From the NCBI GenBank assembly GCA_031285775.1, contig JAITVN010000043.1, positions 1 to 50,555 of the forward strand: a stretch of 50,555 bases of DNA, written 5' to 3'. This DNA is from Streptococcaceae bacterium (lineage in GTDB: Bacteria; Bacillota; Bacilli; Lactobacillales; Streptococcaceae). This document shows positions 17,893-26,215 of the stretch, one piece after another; position 1 is the first letter of the stretch, and every line of letters begins with the position of its first letter. The notes under the pieces were generated by a model, which worked only from the letters and a program-made list of their open reading frames with translations, ran no database searches and was not told the DNA's origin. The position numbers and the translations under genes are program-made.

Positions 17893-18860
17893 TGAAAAAG
17901 AATTTAAAGGTAAATATCAGCTGGCTGATTCTCTTCGCAGCGGCTTATGCAATTCTGGCACTTCTGATTCAGTTCGGCATCTTCAATGACTTCATGGTGC
18001 AGATTCTCACGCAGATCGGCATTAACATTATCCTAGCAGTTGGTCTCAACGTCATTATCGGCTTTGCAGGGCAATTCTCGCTTGGACATGCAGGCTTTAT
18101 GCTGATTGGTGCCTATTCCGGCGCAATTATCGGCACTGAGACAGGCACCTATCTGGGCTTCTTTTTAGCCATGCTGATCGGCATGATCATTGCAGGCCTG
18201 GCAGCTCTCCTCGTTGGTATCCCAACCTTGCGGCTCAAAGGTGATTATCTTGCCATCGCGACCTTAGGAGTCGCTGAAATCTTCCGAATTCTCGTCATCA
18301 ACGGCGGTTCGCTTACCAACGGCGCGGCAGGACTGACAGGCATTCCCCTTTTCACGAGCTGGCAGATGGTTTTCATCTTTGTCATTCTCACAACAATTCT
18401 TAGTTTGAATTTCGGCCTATCGGCCAATGGGCGCGGCATTCGAGCAGTTCGTGACGATGAAATCGCAGCAGAATCGGTCGGTGTCAACGCCACCAAGGTT
18501 AAAGTTTCAGCATTTGTCTTCGGTGCCGTTACAGCCTCCATTGCAGGCACACTCTACTCTGGCTTTATTGGAACGGTCACACCGAAAGATTTTACTTTCA
18601 TGAATTCGGTCAATATTCTGATTATTGTCGTCTTTGGCGGCTTGGGCTCAGTCACAGGGTCTATTGTCGGCGCGATAGTTCTCGGCGTGTTGAACATGTT
18701 TCTCCAGGATTTCGGCGCCTTGCGAATGATCATTTTCTCGCTGATTCTGATACTCATCATGATTTTCCGTCCCGGCGGTCTGCTAGGTATCAATGAATTT
18801 CAGCTGTCTAAAATCATCAACCGCAACAGCAAGGTGAAAGCAGCAAAGGAGGGCGAATAA
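17892..18860 (+). CDS. livM: Branched-chain amino acid ABC permease LivM
   Basis: Partner permease of LivH, 322 residues with about eight to nine membrane helices. The conserved coupling segment GRGIRAVRDDEIAAESVGVN lies near residue 180. The start overlaps the livH stop (TGATG) and the stop overlaps the livG start (TAATG). Confidence 0.93.
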   Translation: MKKNLKVNISWLILFAAAYAILALLIQFGIFNDFMVQILTQIGINIILAVGLNVIIGFAGQFSLGHAGFMLIGAYSGAIIGTETGTYLGFFLAMLIGMIIAGLAALLVGIPTLRLKGDYLAIATLGVAEIFRILVINGGSLTNGAAGLTGIPLFTSWQMVFIFVILTTILSLNFGLSANGRGIRAVRDDEIAAESVGVNATKVKVSAFVFGAVTASIAGTLYSGFIGTVTPKDFTFMNSVNILIIVVFGGLGSVTGSIVGAIVLGVLNMFLQDFGALRMIIFSLILILIMIFRPGGLLGINEFQLSKIINRNSKVKAAKEGE

Positions 18861-19627
18861 TGGCATTACTTGAAGTAAAAAATTTGACTCGAAAATTCGG
18901 CGGTTTGACCGCAGTGGACAATGTTTCCATGGAGATCGGCGAATCTGAGCTGATTGGCCTCATTGGCCCCAATGGTGCGGGCAAAACCACGCTTTTCAAT
19001 CTCTTGACAGGTGTTTATACACCGACGACAGGTACGGTCACTTTGAACGGTGAATTGCTCAATGGCAAAAAACCTTACAAATTTGCGCTGTCAGGACTGT
19101 CGCGAACTTTCCAGAATATACGATTATTTAAAGATTTAAGCGTTCTCGATAATGTCAAAGTGGCGATGGATGCCAGAAAAAAGTACGGTTTTTTTGCCAA
19201 TCTGCTGCGATTGCCAGTTTATTATAGGCGTGAGGAAGAAAAGCATCAGCAGGCGGTTGATTTGCTGAAAATCTTTGAAATGGAGGACTTCCAGGACACG
19301 CTGGCCAGAAACTTGCCCTACGGCGAGCAGCGACGCTTAGAAATTGTCCGTGCGTTGGCAACAAAACCCAAAATCGTCTTCCTTGATGAGCCTGCAGCAG
19401 GTTTGAACCCGCAGGAAACCGCAGAGTTAACCGAACTCATTCGCAGAATTCAGCAGCAATTCGGTATTTCCATTGTACTGATTGAACACGACATGAGCTT
19501 GGTGATGGAAGTGACTGAGCGGATCTATGTTCTTGATTACGGCAAACTGCTTGCCGAAGGAAGCCCAGAAGAAATCAGACACAATGAGCAAGTTGTTGAA
19601 GCATATTTAGGAGGAGGTGCAGTCTAA
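18860..19627 (+). CDS. livG: Branched-chain amino acid ABC ATPase LivG
   Basis: One of two ATPases powering the importer. The 255 residues carry Walker A GPNGAGKTT (about 35-43), a signature YGEQRRLEI (the usual LSGGQ is YGEQ, as is normal for LivG), Walker B IVFLDEPAAGLNP and an H-loop EHD. One-base overlaps with livM and livF. Confidence 0.95.
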   Translation: MALLEVKNLTRKFGGLTAVDNVSMEIGESELIGLIGPNGAGKTTLFNLLTGVYTPTTGTVTLNGELLNGKKPYKFALSGLSRTFQNIRLFKDLSVLDNVKVAMDARKKYGFFANLLRLPVYYRREEEKHQQAVDLLKIFEMEDFQDTLARNLPYGEQRRLEIVRALATKPKIVFLDEPAAGLNPQETAELTELIRRIQQQFGISIVLIEHDMSLVMEVTERIYVLDYGKLLAEGSPEEIRHNEQVVEAYLGGGAV

Positions 19628-20331
19628 TGTTAAAGATCGAACACATCTCTGTCAATTATGGCCTGATTGAAGCAGTGCGCGATATCAGTTTTGAAGTCAA
19701 CGAAGGTGAGATTGTCGCGCTGATCGGCGCAAACGGGGCAGGGAAAACGACCACGCTTCACACGATTTCAGGACTTCTGCGTCCCAGAGAAGGCAAGATT
19801 ATGTTTCTTGGCCAAGACATTACCAGCTTACAGCCGCAGAAGATTGTCGCCATGGGGCTTTCTCAAGTTCCAGAAGGTCGTCACGTCTTTCCAGGCTTGA
19901 CTGTCCTTGAGAACCTTGAAATGGGCGCCTACCTGAAAAAAGACCATGCAGAAAACCTCAAGAATATGAAAGAAGTTTTTGAGCGCTTTCCTAGACTTGA
20001 AGAACGAAAGAATCAGGACGCAGCCACCTTATCAGGCGGAGAGCAGCAGATGCTGGCGATGGGACGTGCCCTTATGTCTACGCCTAGACTTCTTTTGCTT
20101 GATGAACCCTCTATGGGGCTTGCGCCGCAATTGATTCAAGAAATTTTCAATATTATCGTGGACATTCAGAAAAAAGGCACGACTGTCCTGCTGAATGAGC
20201 AAAATGCTAAGCAGGCTCTGTCCATCGCTGACCGTGGTTATGTGATGGAAACCGGCAGGATTATTCTGTCTGGAACAGGGCAGGAACTGCTTCAATCAGA
20301 GGAAGTCCAGAAAGCTTATCTTGGCGGCTGA
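19627..20331 (+). CDS. livF: Branched-chain amino acid ABC ATPase LivF
   Basis: Second ATPase of the importer. The 234 residues show Walker A GANGAGKTT, signature LSGGEQQML and Walker B LLLDEPSMGLAP. The position after Walker B that is usually His is Asn (LLNEQNAKQAL), as in LivF proteins generally. It is last in the operon and followed by a terminator. Confidence 0.95.
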   Translation: MLKIEHISVNYGLIEAVRDISFEVNEGEIVALIGANGAGKTTTLHTISGLLRPREGKIMFLGQDITSLQPQKIVAMGLSQVPEGRHVFPGLTVLENLEMGAYLKKDHAENLKNMKEVFERFPRLEERKNQDAATLSGGEQQMLAMGRALMSTPRLLLLDEPSMGLAPQLIQEIFNIIVDIQKKGTTVLLNEQNAKQALSIADRGYVMETGRIILSGTGQELLQSEEVQKAYLGG

Positions 20332-20352
20332 CAAAAGGAATTAATTAATATC

Positions 20353-20399
20353 AAAAAGGCGAATAAATGAACGTATATAGTTGTTACATTCGCTTTTTT
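20353..20399 (+). terminator. Terminator after livF
   Basis: AAAAAGGCGAAT (20353-20364) pairs with ATTCGCTTTTTT (20388-20399), with one bulged G, and a 23-base loop. Confidence 0.75.
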
Positions 20400-20444
20400 G
20401 TTACAATTTAACCCTGTGAGTTTTACCAAAGCTATTTCTTGATA

Positions 20445-20453
20445 TGGTATAAT
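20445..20453 (+). promoter_or_regulatory. Extended -10 promoter placed against the rnc start codon
   Basis: TGGTATAAT is an extended -10 (TG at 20445-20446, TATAAT at 20448-20453). Only seven bases separate it from the rnc ATG (20461), so transcription should begin at or within a base or two of the start codon. No ribosome site is present. Confidence 0.7.
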
Positions 20454-20460
20454 AAAGGCT

Positions 20461-21159
20461 ATGAAGAAATTACAAGAGAAATTAAAAAAGGACTACGAGA
20501 TTGAGTTTACAGACCCGAGAATCCTTGCGACTGCGTTCACTCATTCGTCATATGCCAACGAGAAGCACCTCCCAAAGACTGCAAACAACGAACGCTTGGA
20601 GTTTTTGGGAGACGCAGCTCTGTCTTTGGTCATTGCAGACTATCTTTATGAGAAATTTCCAGATAAGCCTGAGGGAGAACTTTCTAAAATTCGCTCTTCT
20701 TTGGTTCGCAGCGAATCCCTGTCAAATTTTACGCGTCAATGCGGCTTTGAGCACTTCATTCTTTTAGGTAATGGCGAAGAACAGACAGGTGGTCGAAACA
20801 GAAATTCTATTCTTGAAAATTTGTTTGAAAGCTTTTTAGGTGCACTTTTTCTAGATGCTGGTTTTGAAGCCGTCAAAAAGTTTCTTTATCAGGCGGTGAT
20901 TCCTGAGTTTGAAGATGGTGAATTCACAGGTGTGACAGATTATAAAACTGCCTTGCAGGAAGCGCTGCAGGTAAATGGCGACACACTCATCGAGTATCGT
21001 GTGCTTGAGGAAAAAGGACCTGATCACAAGAAAATCTTTACTGTGGCAGTTTTTGAAAATGATAGCCAGCTCGGACAAGGCAGCGGACATTCAAAAAAAC
21101 TAGCTGAGCAAGCAGCGGCAAAAAATGCTTTTCAAACAGTGATTCGGAATTCGCGTTAA
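20461..21159 (+). CDS. rnc: Ribonuclease III
   Basis: Cuts double-stranded RNA in rRNA maturation and mRNA turnover. The 232 residues have the catalytic signature ERLEFLGDAAL (44-54) and a C-terminal double-stranded RNA-binding domain (about 160-230). The gene has no ribosome site, and its promoter lies so close that the message is probably leaderless. The stop overlaps the smc start (TAATG), as in other Streptococcaceae. Confidence 0.96.
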   Translation: MKKLQEKLKKDYEIEFTDPRILATAFTHSSYANEKHLPKTANNERLEFLGDAALSLVIADYLYEKFPDKPEGELSKIRSSLVRSESLSNFTRQCGFEHFILLGNGEEQTGGRNRNSILENLFESFLGALFLDAGFEAVKKFLYQAVIPEFEDGEFTGVTDYKTALQEALQVNGDTLIEYRVLEEKGPDHKKIFTVAVFENDSQLGQGSGHSKKLAEQAAAKNAFQTVIRNSR

Positions 21160-24100
21160 TGTATTTAAAAAAATTAGAAATAACAGGCTTCAAGTCTTTT
21201 GCCGACCGTACAAAAATTGAGTTTGATCACGGCATTACAGCGATCGTAGGTCCAAACGGCTCTGGTAAGTCTAACATTACTGAGGCGCTTCGTTGGGCTT
21301 TAGGTGAGCAGTCAGCGAAATCACTGCGCGGCGGGAAAATGCCCGACGTGATTTTTGCGGGCACTGAGAAACGAAAAGCCCTGAACTTTGCTGAGGTAGT
21401 GGCTCACTTTGACAACAGTGATGCTTACCTTGACTCGCCCGCCAAAGAAGTTGCTGTGACACGCCGTCTCTATCGCAATGGTGATTCTGACTTCTTGATC
21501 AACGGGAAAAAGTGCCGCCTGCACGATATCCATGATCTCTTTTTGGACACAGGTCTTGGTCGTGACAGTTTTTCCATCATTTCTCAAGGACGCATTGAAT
21601 CTGTTTTCAGTTCCAAACCAGAAGAGCGCCGCGCCATTATTGAAGAAGCAGCGGGTGTTTTGAAATATAAAACCAGGAAAAGTGAGACCCAGTCAAAGCT
21701 TGCAAATACTCAGGACAATCTGGATCGTCTGGAGGACATCATTTACGAGCTCTCTGGGCAGCTCACGCCCTTGAAGGCACAAAAAGAAGCTGCCTTACAA
21801 TTTCAGAGCTTAGATGCCGACCGTTCCAAACTCGCCCTTTCCCTCCTCGTGGCACATGTCAATCAGGAGAAAACAAAGTTTGACCAAGCTGGAGCTGATT
21901 TAAAAGAAACATTGGCACAACTCGCCTCTTTGAGCGAATCCCAGCAAAGCTTCGAAAAAGAACTGTCAGAATTGAAACAACGCCGAGATTCAGCAGAAGC
22001 AGAAAGGGAGAAACTCCAGAGTCAAATATTACAACTCACTGAGCTAAAAGCCGAACTCGAAAGAAAAATCGAGCGATTTGACCGCGCAGTTTCCGACCAA
22101 GAAAAAACCGATAGCGCCCGCTCTGAACGCCAGACAGAATTGACCGCTCAGCAAGCACAACTCAATCAGCAAATCGAGGCAAGTACTAATAAAACGGTCA
22201 AATTACAGGCTGAAAAAGAAAAACTGGAGCAGAAAATCCAGCAGCTAGAGCGAGAACTCGAAGATTTCTCCGTCAGTCCAGAAACCCAGATGGAGCGCCT
22301 GCGTGAAGCCTATCTGGAGTTGGTTAACAAAGAAGCTTCACTTACCAATCAGCTGACCAGAAACCAGACCGAAGCTGATAATCTGCTGCGGCAGCAGTCA
22401 GAGTCAGACAGCTCAGCACAGGAAACCGCTGAAAAACTAGCAGGCGTCAGCAGCGAACTGGAAAGTCTTCAAAGTGAGTTTGCTCAGTTAAAGGCTGAAA
22501 TTGACAAGCTGCTGACAGATTTCCAAGAGAAAAATCTGCAAAGCCAGCAGGAAATAGCAGAGTTAGAGGCGGCAGGACAGGAACAGTTCAAGCTGCTTGA
22601 GAAAGTCAACAAACAGCGCGCCCAGCTTAATTCTCTGGAAAACATCCGCGAGAACCACAGCAATCTCTATGCTGGTGTACGTGCGGCCATGCGTGCTCAG
22701 CTGCCTGGTTTAATCGGCGTGGTGGCGGACTTGCTGGCCTTTGACCAGAAGTATGAAACAGCGCTGGAAGTCGCATTGGGCGGCGGTGCGCAAAATATCA
22801 TTACTGAAAATGAACAATATGCTCAGTCTGCCATTAAACATCTGCGGGATAACAAGCTCGGCCGTGCAACATTTCTACCGCTGACAACCATCCGGCCGCG
22901 TGATTTCCGCAATCTTGCGCAGGTTTCAAATCAGACAGGTTTCATTGACCTTGCCAGTAATCTTGTCAGCTACGATGAGGCGCTTCATCCGGCGATTTCC
23001 AATCTCCTGGGCAGCACCATCATTGTGGATACTGCGGATCATGCGACGCAGATTGCCCGTTCGCAGGGCTTTAATGTACGCATTGTCACGCTGGACGGTA
23101 CTTTGCTCTCGCCTGGCGGCTCTTATGCTGGCGGTTCTCGCCAAAATAAGAACAATAGCACTTTTATTGCCAACGAAATCAAAAGTCTCAGTGAAGAAGT
23201 TCAGGAACTGGACGCTGTGTTGAAAAATAAGGAAAAGACTGTACAGGAATTGCGGAGCAGGCAGGAGGCCACACAAGCAGAATTGTCTAGCCTCCGTGAA
23301 AAAGGTGAAGAAAAACGTCTGCAGGAAAAAGAACAAGAGCTGAAAATTTCACAGCTTGAGCAGAATAAGGCGGACTTGACCCAGCTTTTGGCGCTATCCG
23401 CTAGTGAAGCGCACGAGTCGCAACTGCAAGCCTTGACGATGCAAAATGAAGAAATTGAACAGAAACTGTCCAAAATCACAGAGGATAAGCAAAAAATGGA
23501 CACTGAGCTAGATAATGTGAAATCGAGTTCTACTGAGCGCAATGCGCTGCAGGCTGAAAAAGCAACAGATTTGACGGATACTAAAGTCACACTGTCTAAA
23601 ATCAATTCAGAGAAGAGTTTTGCACAGTCTGAGCAAAATCGACTTCTGGCTGACTTAAACAAGCTAGAATCAGAACTTGAGCAGCTCACTAGCAATGACG
23701 GTGTGAAGCTTGACGCTGCAGAACGTGAACGGCTCAGCGCACAGCTCGCAGAAAGCACAGAAAAGCTCCAGAATGCCAACGTTCGACAAGTCAGTCTACG
23801 CTTTGAGCGAGACGATTTAGCTGACCAGATGGATGACTTGAATGCGCAGAATTCGGTCGCTCGGGAAGAATACCAAACGCTCCACGATCAGAAAACACGT
23901 TTGGAATTGCGCAGCGAGCAGTCAGAAAAAATCCTTCGTGATGCTCAGCAATCACTGGCAGAGGATTACCAGCTCAGTTTTGACGAAGCATCTGCACAGT
24001 CAGATACAATAGAGGAGGCTGACCAAGCCAAGAAAGAAAAAGACTTGCGCAGCCTTGAACGACAAATCCGAGCAATTGGTCCAGTTAACCTTGATGCCAT

Positions 24101-24689
24101 CGGCCAGTACGAGGAAGTTAACCAGCGTTTCGAGTTTCTCAACAGTCAAAAGTCCGACTTGCTCGAAGCCAAAAACCTGCTGCTCTCCAACATTAACGAG
24201 ATGGACGATGAAGTCAAAGTCCGCTTCAAATCCACTTTTGAGGAAATTCGAGCCAGTTTCAAGACAACCTTTGCGCAAATGTTCGGTGGCGGTGTGGCTG
24301 ATCTCGTCCTCACCAGCGATGACCTGCTTGAAGCAGGCGTTGACATCACGGCGCAGCCGCCCGGTAAGCGCCTAGGAAGCCTTACCCTCATGTCAGGCGG
24401 TGAAAAGGCATTGACTGCGCTCGCGCTTTTGTTTGCTATTCTGCGGGTGCGCACCGTGCCTTTCGTCGTGCTGGATGAAGTCGAGGCGGCCCTTGACGAA
24501 GCCAATGTCAAGCGCTTTGGCGACTATATGAACCACTTCGATAACTCAAACCAGTTCATTGTGGTCACCCACCGAAAAGGCACCATGGCTGCTGCCAAAG
24601 TCATGTACGGCGTCACCATGGGCGATGCCGGCGTTTCCAAAATCGTCAGCGTGCGATTTGATGATGTGAAAACGGACAAAACTGCTTAA
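21159..24689 (+). CDS. smc: Chromosome partition protein SMC
   Basis: ATP-driven DNA-organising complex with ScpA and ScpB. The 1176 residues comprise an N-terminal ATPase lobe with Walker A GPNGSGKSN (about 32-40), a long coiled coil (about 170-500), a hinge (about 505-660, with the LPGLIGVVADLL start), a second coiled coil (to about 1000), and a C-terminal lobe with signature LMSGGEKALTALALLFAI and Walker B VVLDEVEAALDEANV. It is translationally coupled to rnc. Confidence 0.97.
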   Translation: MYLKKLEITGFKSFADRTKIEFDHGITAIVGPNGSGKSNITEALRWALGEQSAKSLRGGKMPDVIFAGTEKRKALNFAEVVAHFDNSDAYLDSPAKEVAVTRRLYRNGDSDFLINGKKCRLHDIHDLFLDTGLGRDSFSIISQGRIESVFSSKPEERRAIIEEAAGVLKYKTRKSETQSKLANTQDNLDRLEDIIYELSGQLTPLKAQKEAALQFQSLDADRSKLALSLLVAHVNQEKTKFDQAGADLKETLAQLASLSESQQSFEKELSELKQRRDSAEAEREKLQSQILQLTELKAELERKIERFDRAVSDQEKTDSARSERQTELTAQQAQLNQQIEASTNKTVKLQAEKEKLEQKIQQLERELEDFSVSPETQMERLREAYLELVNKEASLTNQLTRNQTEADNLLRQQSESDSSAQETAEKLAGVSSELESLQSEFAQLKAEIDKLLTDFQEKNLQSQQEIAELEAAGQEQFKLLEKVNKQRAQLNSLENIRENHSNLYAGVRAAMRAQLPGLIGVVADLLAFDQKYETALEVALGGGAQNIITENEQYAQSAIKHLRDNKLGRATFLPLTTIRPRDFRNLAQVSNQTGFIDLASNLVSYDEALHPAISNLLGSTIIVDTADHATQIARSQGFNVRIVTLDGTLLSPGGSYAGGSRQNKNNSTFIANEIKSLSEEVQELDAVLKNKEKTVQELRSRQEATQAELSSLREKGEEKRLQEKEQELKISQLEQNKADLTQLLALSASEAHESQLQALTMQNEEIEQKLSKITEDKQKMDTELDNVKSSSTERNALQAEKATDLTDTKVTLSKINSEKSFAQSEQNRLLADLNKLESELEQLTSNDGVKLDAAERERLSAQLAESTEKLQNANVRQVSLRFERDDLADQMDDLNAQNSVAREEYQTLHDQKTRLELRSEQSEKILRDAQQSLAEDYQLSFDEASAQSDTIEEADQAKKEKDLRSLERQIRAIGPVNLDAIGQYEEVNQRFEFLNSQKSDLLEAKNLLLSNINEMDDEVKVRFKSTFEEIRASFKTTFAQMFGGGVADLVLTSDDLLEAGVDITAQPPGKRLGSLTLMSGGEKALTALALLFAILRVRTVPFVVLDEVEAALDEANVKRFGDYMNHFDNSNQFIVVTHRKGTMAAAKVMYGVTMGDAGVSKIVSVRFDDVKTDKTA

Positions 24690-24706
24690 ATGTTCAAAAA
24701 TATCGC

Positions 24707-24737
24707 TTGACATTCCTGCAGCAGGAGACTGTATACT
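24707..24737 (+). promoter_or_regulatory. MerR-type promoter with 19-bp spacer
   Basis: The -35 is TTGACA (24707-24712) and the -10 is TATACT (24732-24737), separated by 19 bases, the overlong spacing typical of MerR-activated promoters. A perfect 11-base palindrome, CCTGCAGCAGG, is centred in the spacer. Both elements are near consensus, so a regulator that untwists the spacer could switch it on. It drives the regulator gene just downstream. Confidence 0.85.
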
Positions 24738-24764
24738 TAAGTCATGAAAGAGAGGAAGTGAGAA

Positions 24765-25571
24765 ATGTATCGTATCGGCATGTTTTCAAAACTCGGCCGT
24801 GTCACAGTCAAGACTTTGCGTTACTACGATGAAATCGGACTGCTGACAGCCAGCCGCGTTGACGAAGAGAGCGGTTATCGTTATTACGTGACGGATCAGC
24901 TGTTTCGACTGAATAAGATTGTCGCGCTCCGGCAGATGGGATTTTCAATTCCAGAAATTTCTGCAATTGTTGATGGCCACAACATCGCAGAAACATTTGC
25001 CCAACGTAAAAAGGAACTGACGAACGATTTACAGACACTCAACGACCAACTCTTTCGATTGAACAATTACATTTCCGAACAGAAAGAGGACAAAACTATG
25101 ACTTATCAAGCAGTTATCAAAGAAATTCCCGCCTGCACCGTTTTCGCAGCAGAGTACACCCTTCCTAACTACGCGGCGCTCAACAGCGTCATGCCCGCAC
25201 TCGGCGAGAAAGTCGCCAAAGCCAATCCCGGCATCAAGTGTGTCGAGCCCGACTATTGCTTCAACGTCTACCTTGACAAAGAATACCGCGAGACAGACGT
25301 CCACGTCGAAATCTGCCAAGCTGTGACAAGCCGGGGGAAGGACGGCGACGGCGTCGTATTTAAAGACCTCCCGGCCGTAACCGTCGTCTCCGTCCTGCAT
25401 CCTGGCAGCTACGAAAAATTGGGCGAAGCCTATGCCTACGCTATTAAATGGGTAGAGGACAACGGCTACCAAATCATCGACAACATCCGTGAAAGCTATA
25501 TAGACGGCGTTTGGAACAAAGACAACATTGAAGACTGGCTGACGGAAATTCAGGTTCCAGTCACTAAATAA
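24765..25571 (+). CDS. MerR-family regulator with GyrI-like ligand-binding domain (BmrR type)
   Basis: Senses a small, probably hydrophobic or cationic molecule and activates transcription. The 268 residues have an N-terminal MerR winged helix (1-75; RIGMFSKLGRVTVKTLRYYDEIGLL), a connecting coil (about 78-108), and a C-terminal GyrI-like effector domain (about 112-266) as in BmrR. It has its own 19-bp-spacer promoter and probably controls itself. The multidrug-type exporter downstream is a plausible target, but no 19-bp-spacer promoter was seen in front of it. Confidence 0.88.
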   Translation: MYRIGMFSKLGRVTVKTLRYYDEIGLLTASRVDEESGYRYYVTDQLFRLNKIVALRQMGFSIPEISAIVDGHNIAETFAQRKKELTNDLQTLNDQLFRLNNYISEQKEDKTMTYQAVIKEIPACTVFAAEYTLPNYAALNSVMPALGEKVAKANPGIKCVEPDYCFNVYLDKEYRETDVHVEICQAVTSRGKDGDGVVFKDLPAVTVVSVLHPGSYEKLGEAYAYAIKWVEDNGYQIIDNIRESYIDGVWNKDNIEDWLTEIQVPVTK

Positions 25572-25590
25572 AGCCAGAGCTTCACTAACC

Positions 25591-25627
25591 AATCCGAGAA
25601 AAAACTTTATTGACTCGGATTTTTCTT
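25591..25627 (+). terminator. Terminator after the MerR-family gene
   Basis: AATCCGAG (25591-25598) pairs with CTCGGATT (25614-25621), followed by TTTCTT. Confidence 0.8.
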
Positions 25628-25687
25628 GTCCTTTGTCTGTGGCTGTATTGCGCGTTATATTAGAAGTAATTCAATAGTCTAATCCGA

Positions 25688-25729
25688 CAATGTTAATGGC
25701 TTGACAAATAATTAACATTGAAGTACAAT
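25688..25729 (+). promoter_or_regulatory. Promoter of the exporter operon with flanking inverted repeat
   Basis: The -35 is TTGACA (25701-25706) and the -10 is TACAAT (25724-25729), spacer 17. A 10-base inverted repeat, CAATGTTAAT (25688-25697) and ATTAACATTG (25711-25720), brackets the -35 and is a likely repressor operator. A second extended -10 (TGC TATAAT, ending 25802) may be an additional start. Either leaves a leader of about 400-480 bases before the first exporter gene. Confidence 0.75.
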
Positions 25730-25870
25730 TTTGATTGTTAGTTTAATAGATTATAAAACTAAATAAAAAATCTAAACAATTCTGGCAGAAATGTGCTATA
25801 ATTCTTAAATTAAATTATCTAAATTTTGTTATTTTGCTTTGAGTTAGACGTTCAGGTGCTATGAATCCCT

Positions 25871-25924
25871 AAGCAGACTCTAAGTGCTTCAGCACTTAGA
25901 GGTCGCTTTCCCCCTTGGGGGTAA
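25871..25924 (+). repeat. Dispersed intergenic repeat, copy B
   Basis: Bases 25871-25912 match the reverse complement of 6837-6878 at 39 of 42 positions. The centre is a perfect hairpin, CTCTAAGTGC-TTCA-GCACTTAGAG (25879-25902). A second small hairpin, CCCCC-TT-GGGGG (25910-25921), follows, and the 118-bp tandem units begin at once afterwards. Confidence 0.8.
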
Positions 25925-26200
25925 ATCGCTACGCTTCAGAACGAGCGCGCTTCACATCTTATTTAATTGAGTTCAGTGCGCTTGAAGCTAGGCGATTAGA
26001 TGCCTTGTGAACCTGCCTGGCGGCAGAACCACAAGACCCTAAATCGCTACGCTTCAGAACGAGCGCGCTTCACATCTTATTTAATTGAGTTCAGCGCGCT
26101 TGAAGCTAGGTGATTAGATGCCTTGTGAACCTGCCTGGCGGCAGAACCACAAGGCCCTAAATCGCTACGCTTCAGAACGAGCGCGCTTCACATCTTATTT
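25922..26200 (+). repeat. Tandem 118-bp two-hairpin repeat (2.4 copies)
   Basis: Copies start at 25922, 26040 and 26158; the third is a 43-base partial ending 20 bases before the exporter start codon. Each unit has a long hairpin (in copy 1, TCGC, GCTTCA and AGCGCGC arms pairing across 25926-25995) and a second hairpin, GCCTTGTG...CACAAGGC, enclosing CTGCC-TGGC-GGCAG (26002-26037 and 26120-26155). Copies 1 and 2 differ at only a few bases; one change restores pairing in each hairpin of copy 2. Confidence 0.93.
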
Positions 26201-26215
26201 GAAAGGAATTATTAT

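Larger units (their letters stand above)
25730..26215 (+). other. Long structured leader of the exporter operon
   Basis: No gene is supported. The leader contains dispersed repeat copy B with a perfect 10-base-pair hairpin, then 2.4 tandem copies of a 118-bp two-hairpin unit, then the ribosome site GAAAGGAATT. Short open frames inside the repeats (for example ATG at 26000, 37 codons) lack ribosome sites and shift frame from copy to copy. Confidence 0.7.

Noticed and set aside
26002-26037. TGCCTGGCGGC inside the 118-bp repeat as part of a 5S rRNA
   Set aside because: The similarity to the enterobacterial 5S start is limited to a hairpin of about 11 bases and is not continued; the rest is unrelated.
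26000-26113. 37-codon open frame (ATG at 26000) as a leader peptide of the exporter
   Set aside because: No ribosome site, and the 118-base period shifts the frame so the second copy encodes a different end; conserved hairpins explain the sequence better.
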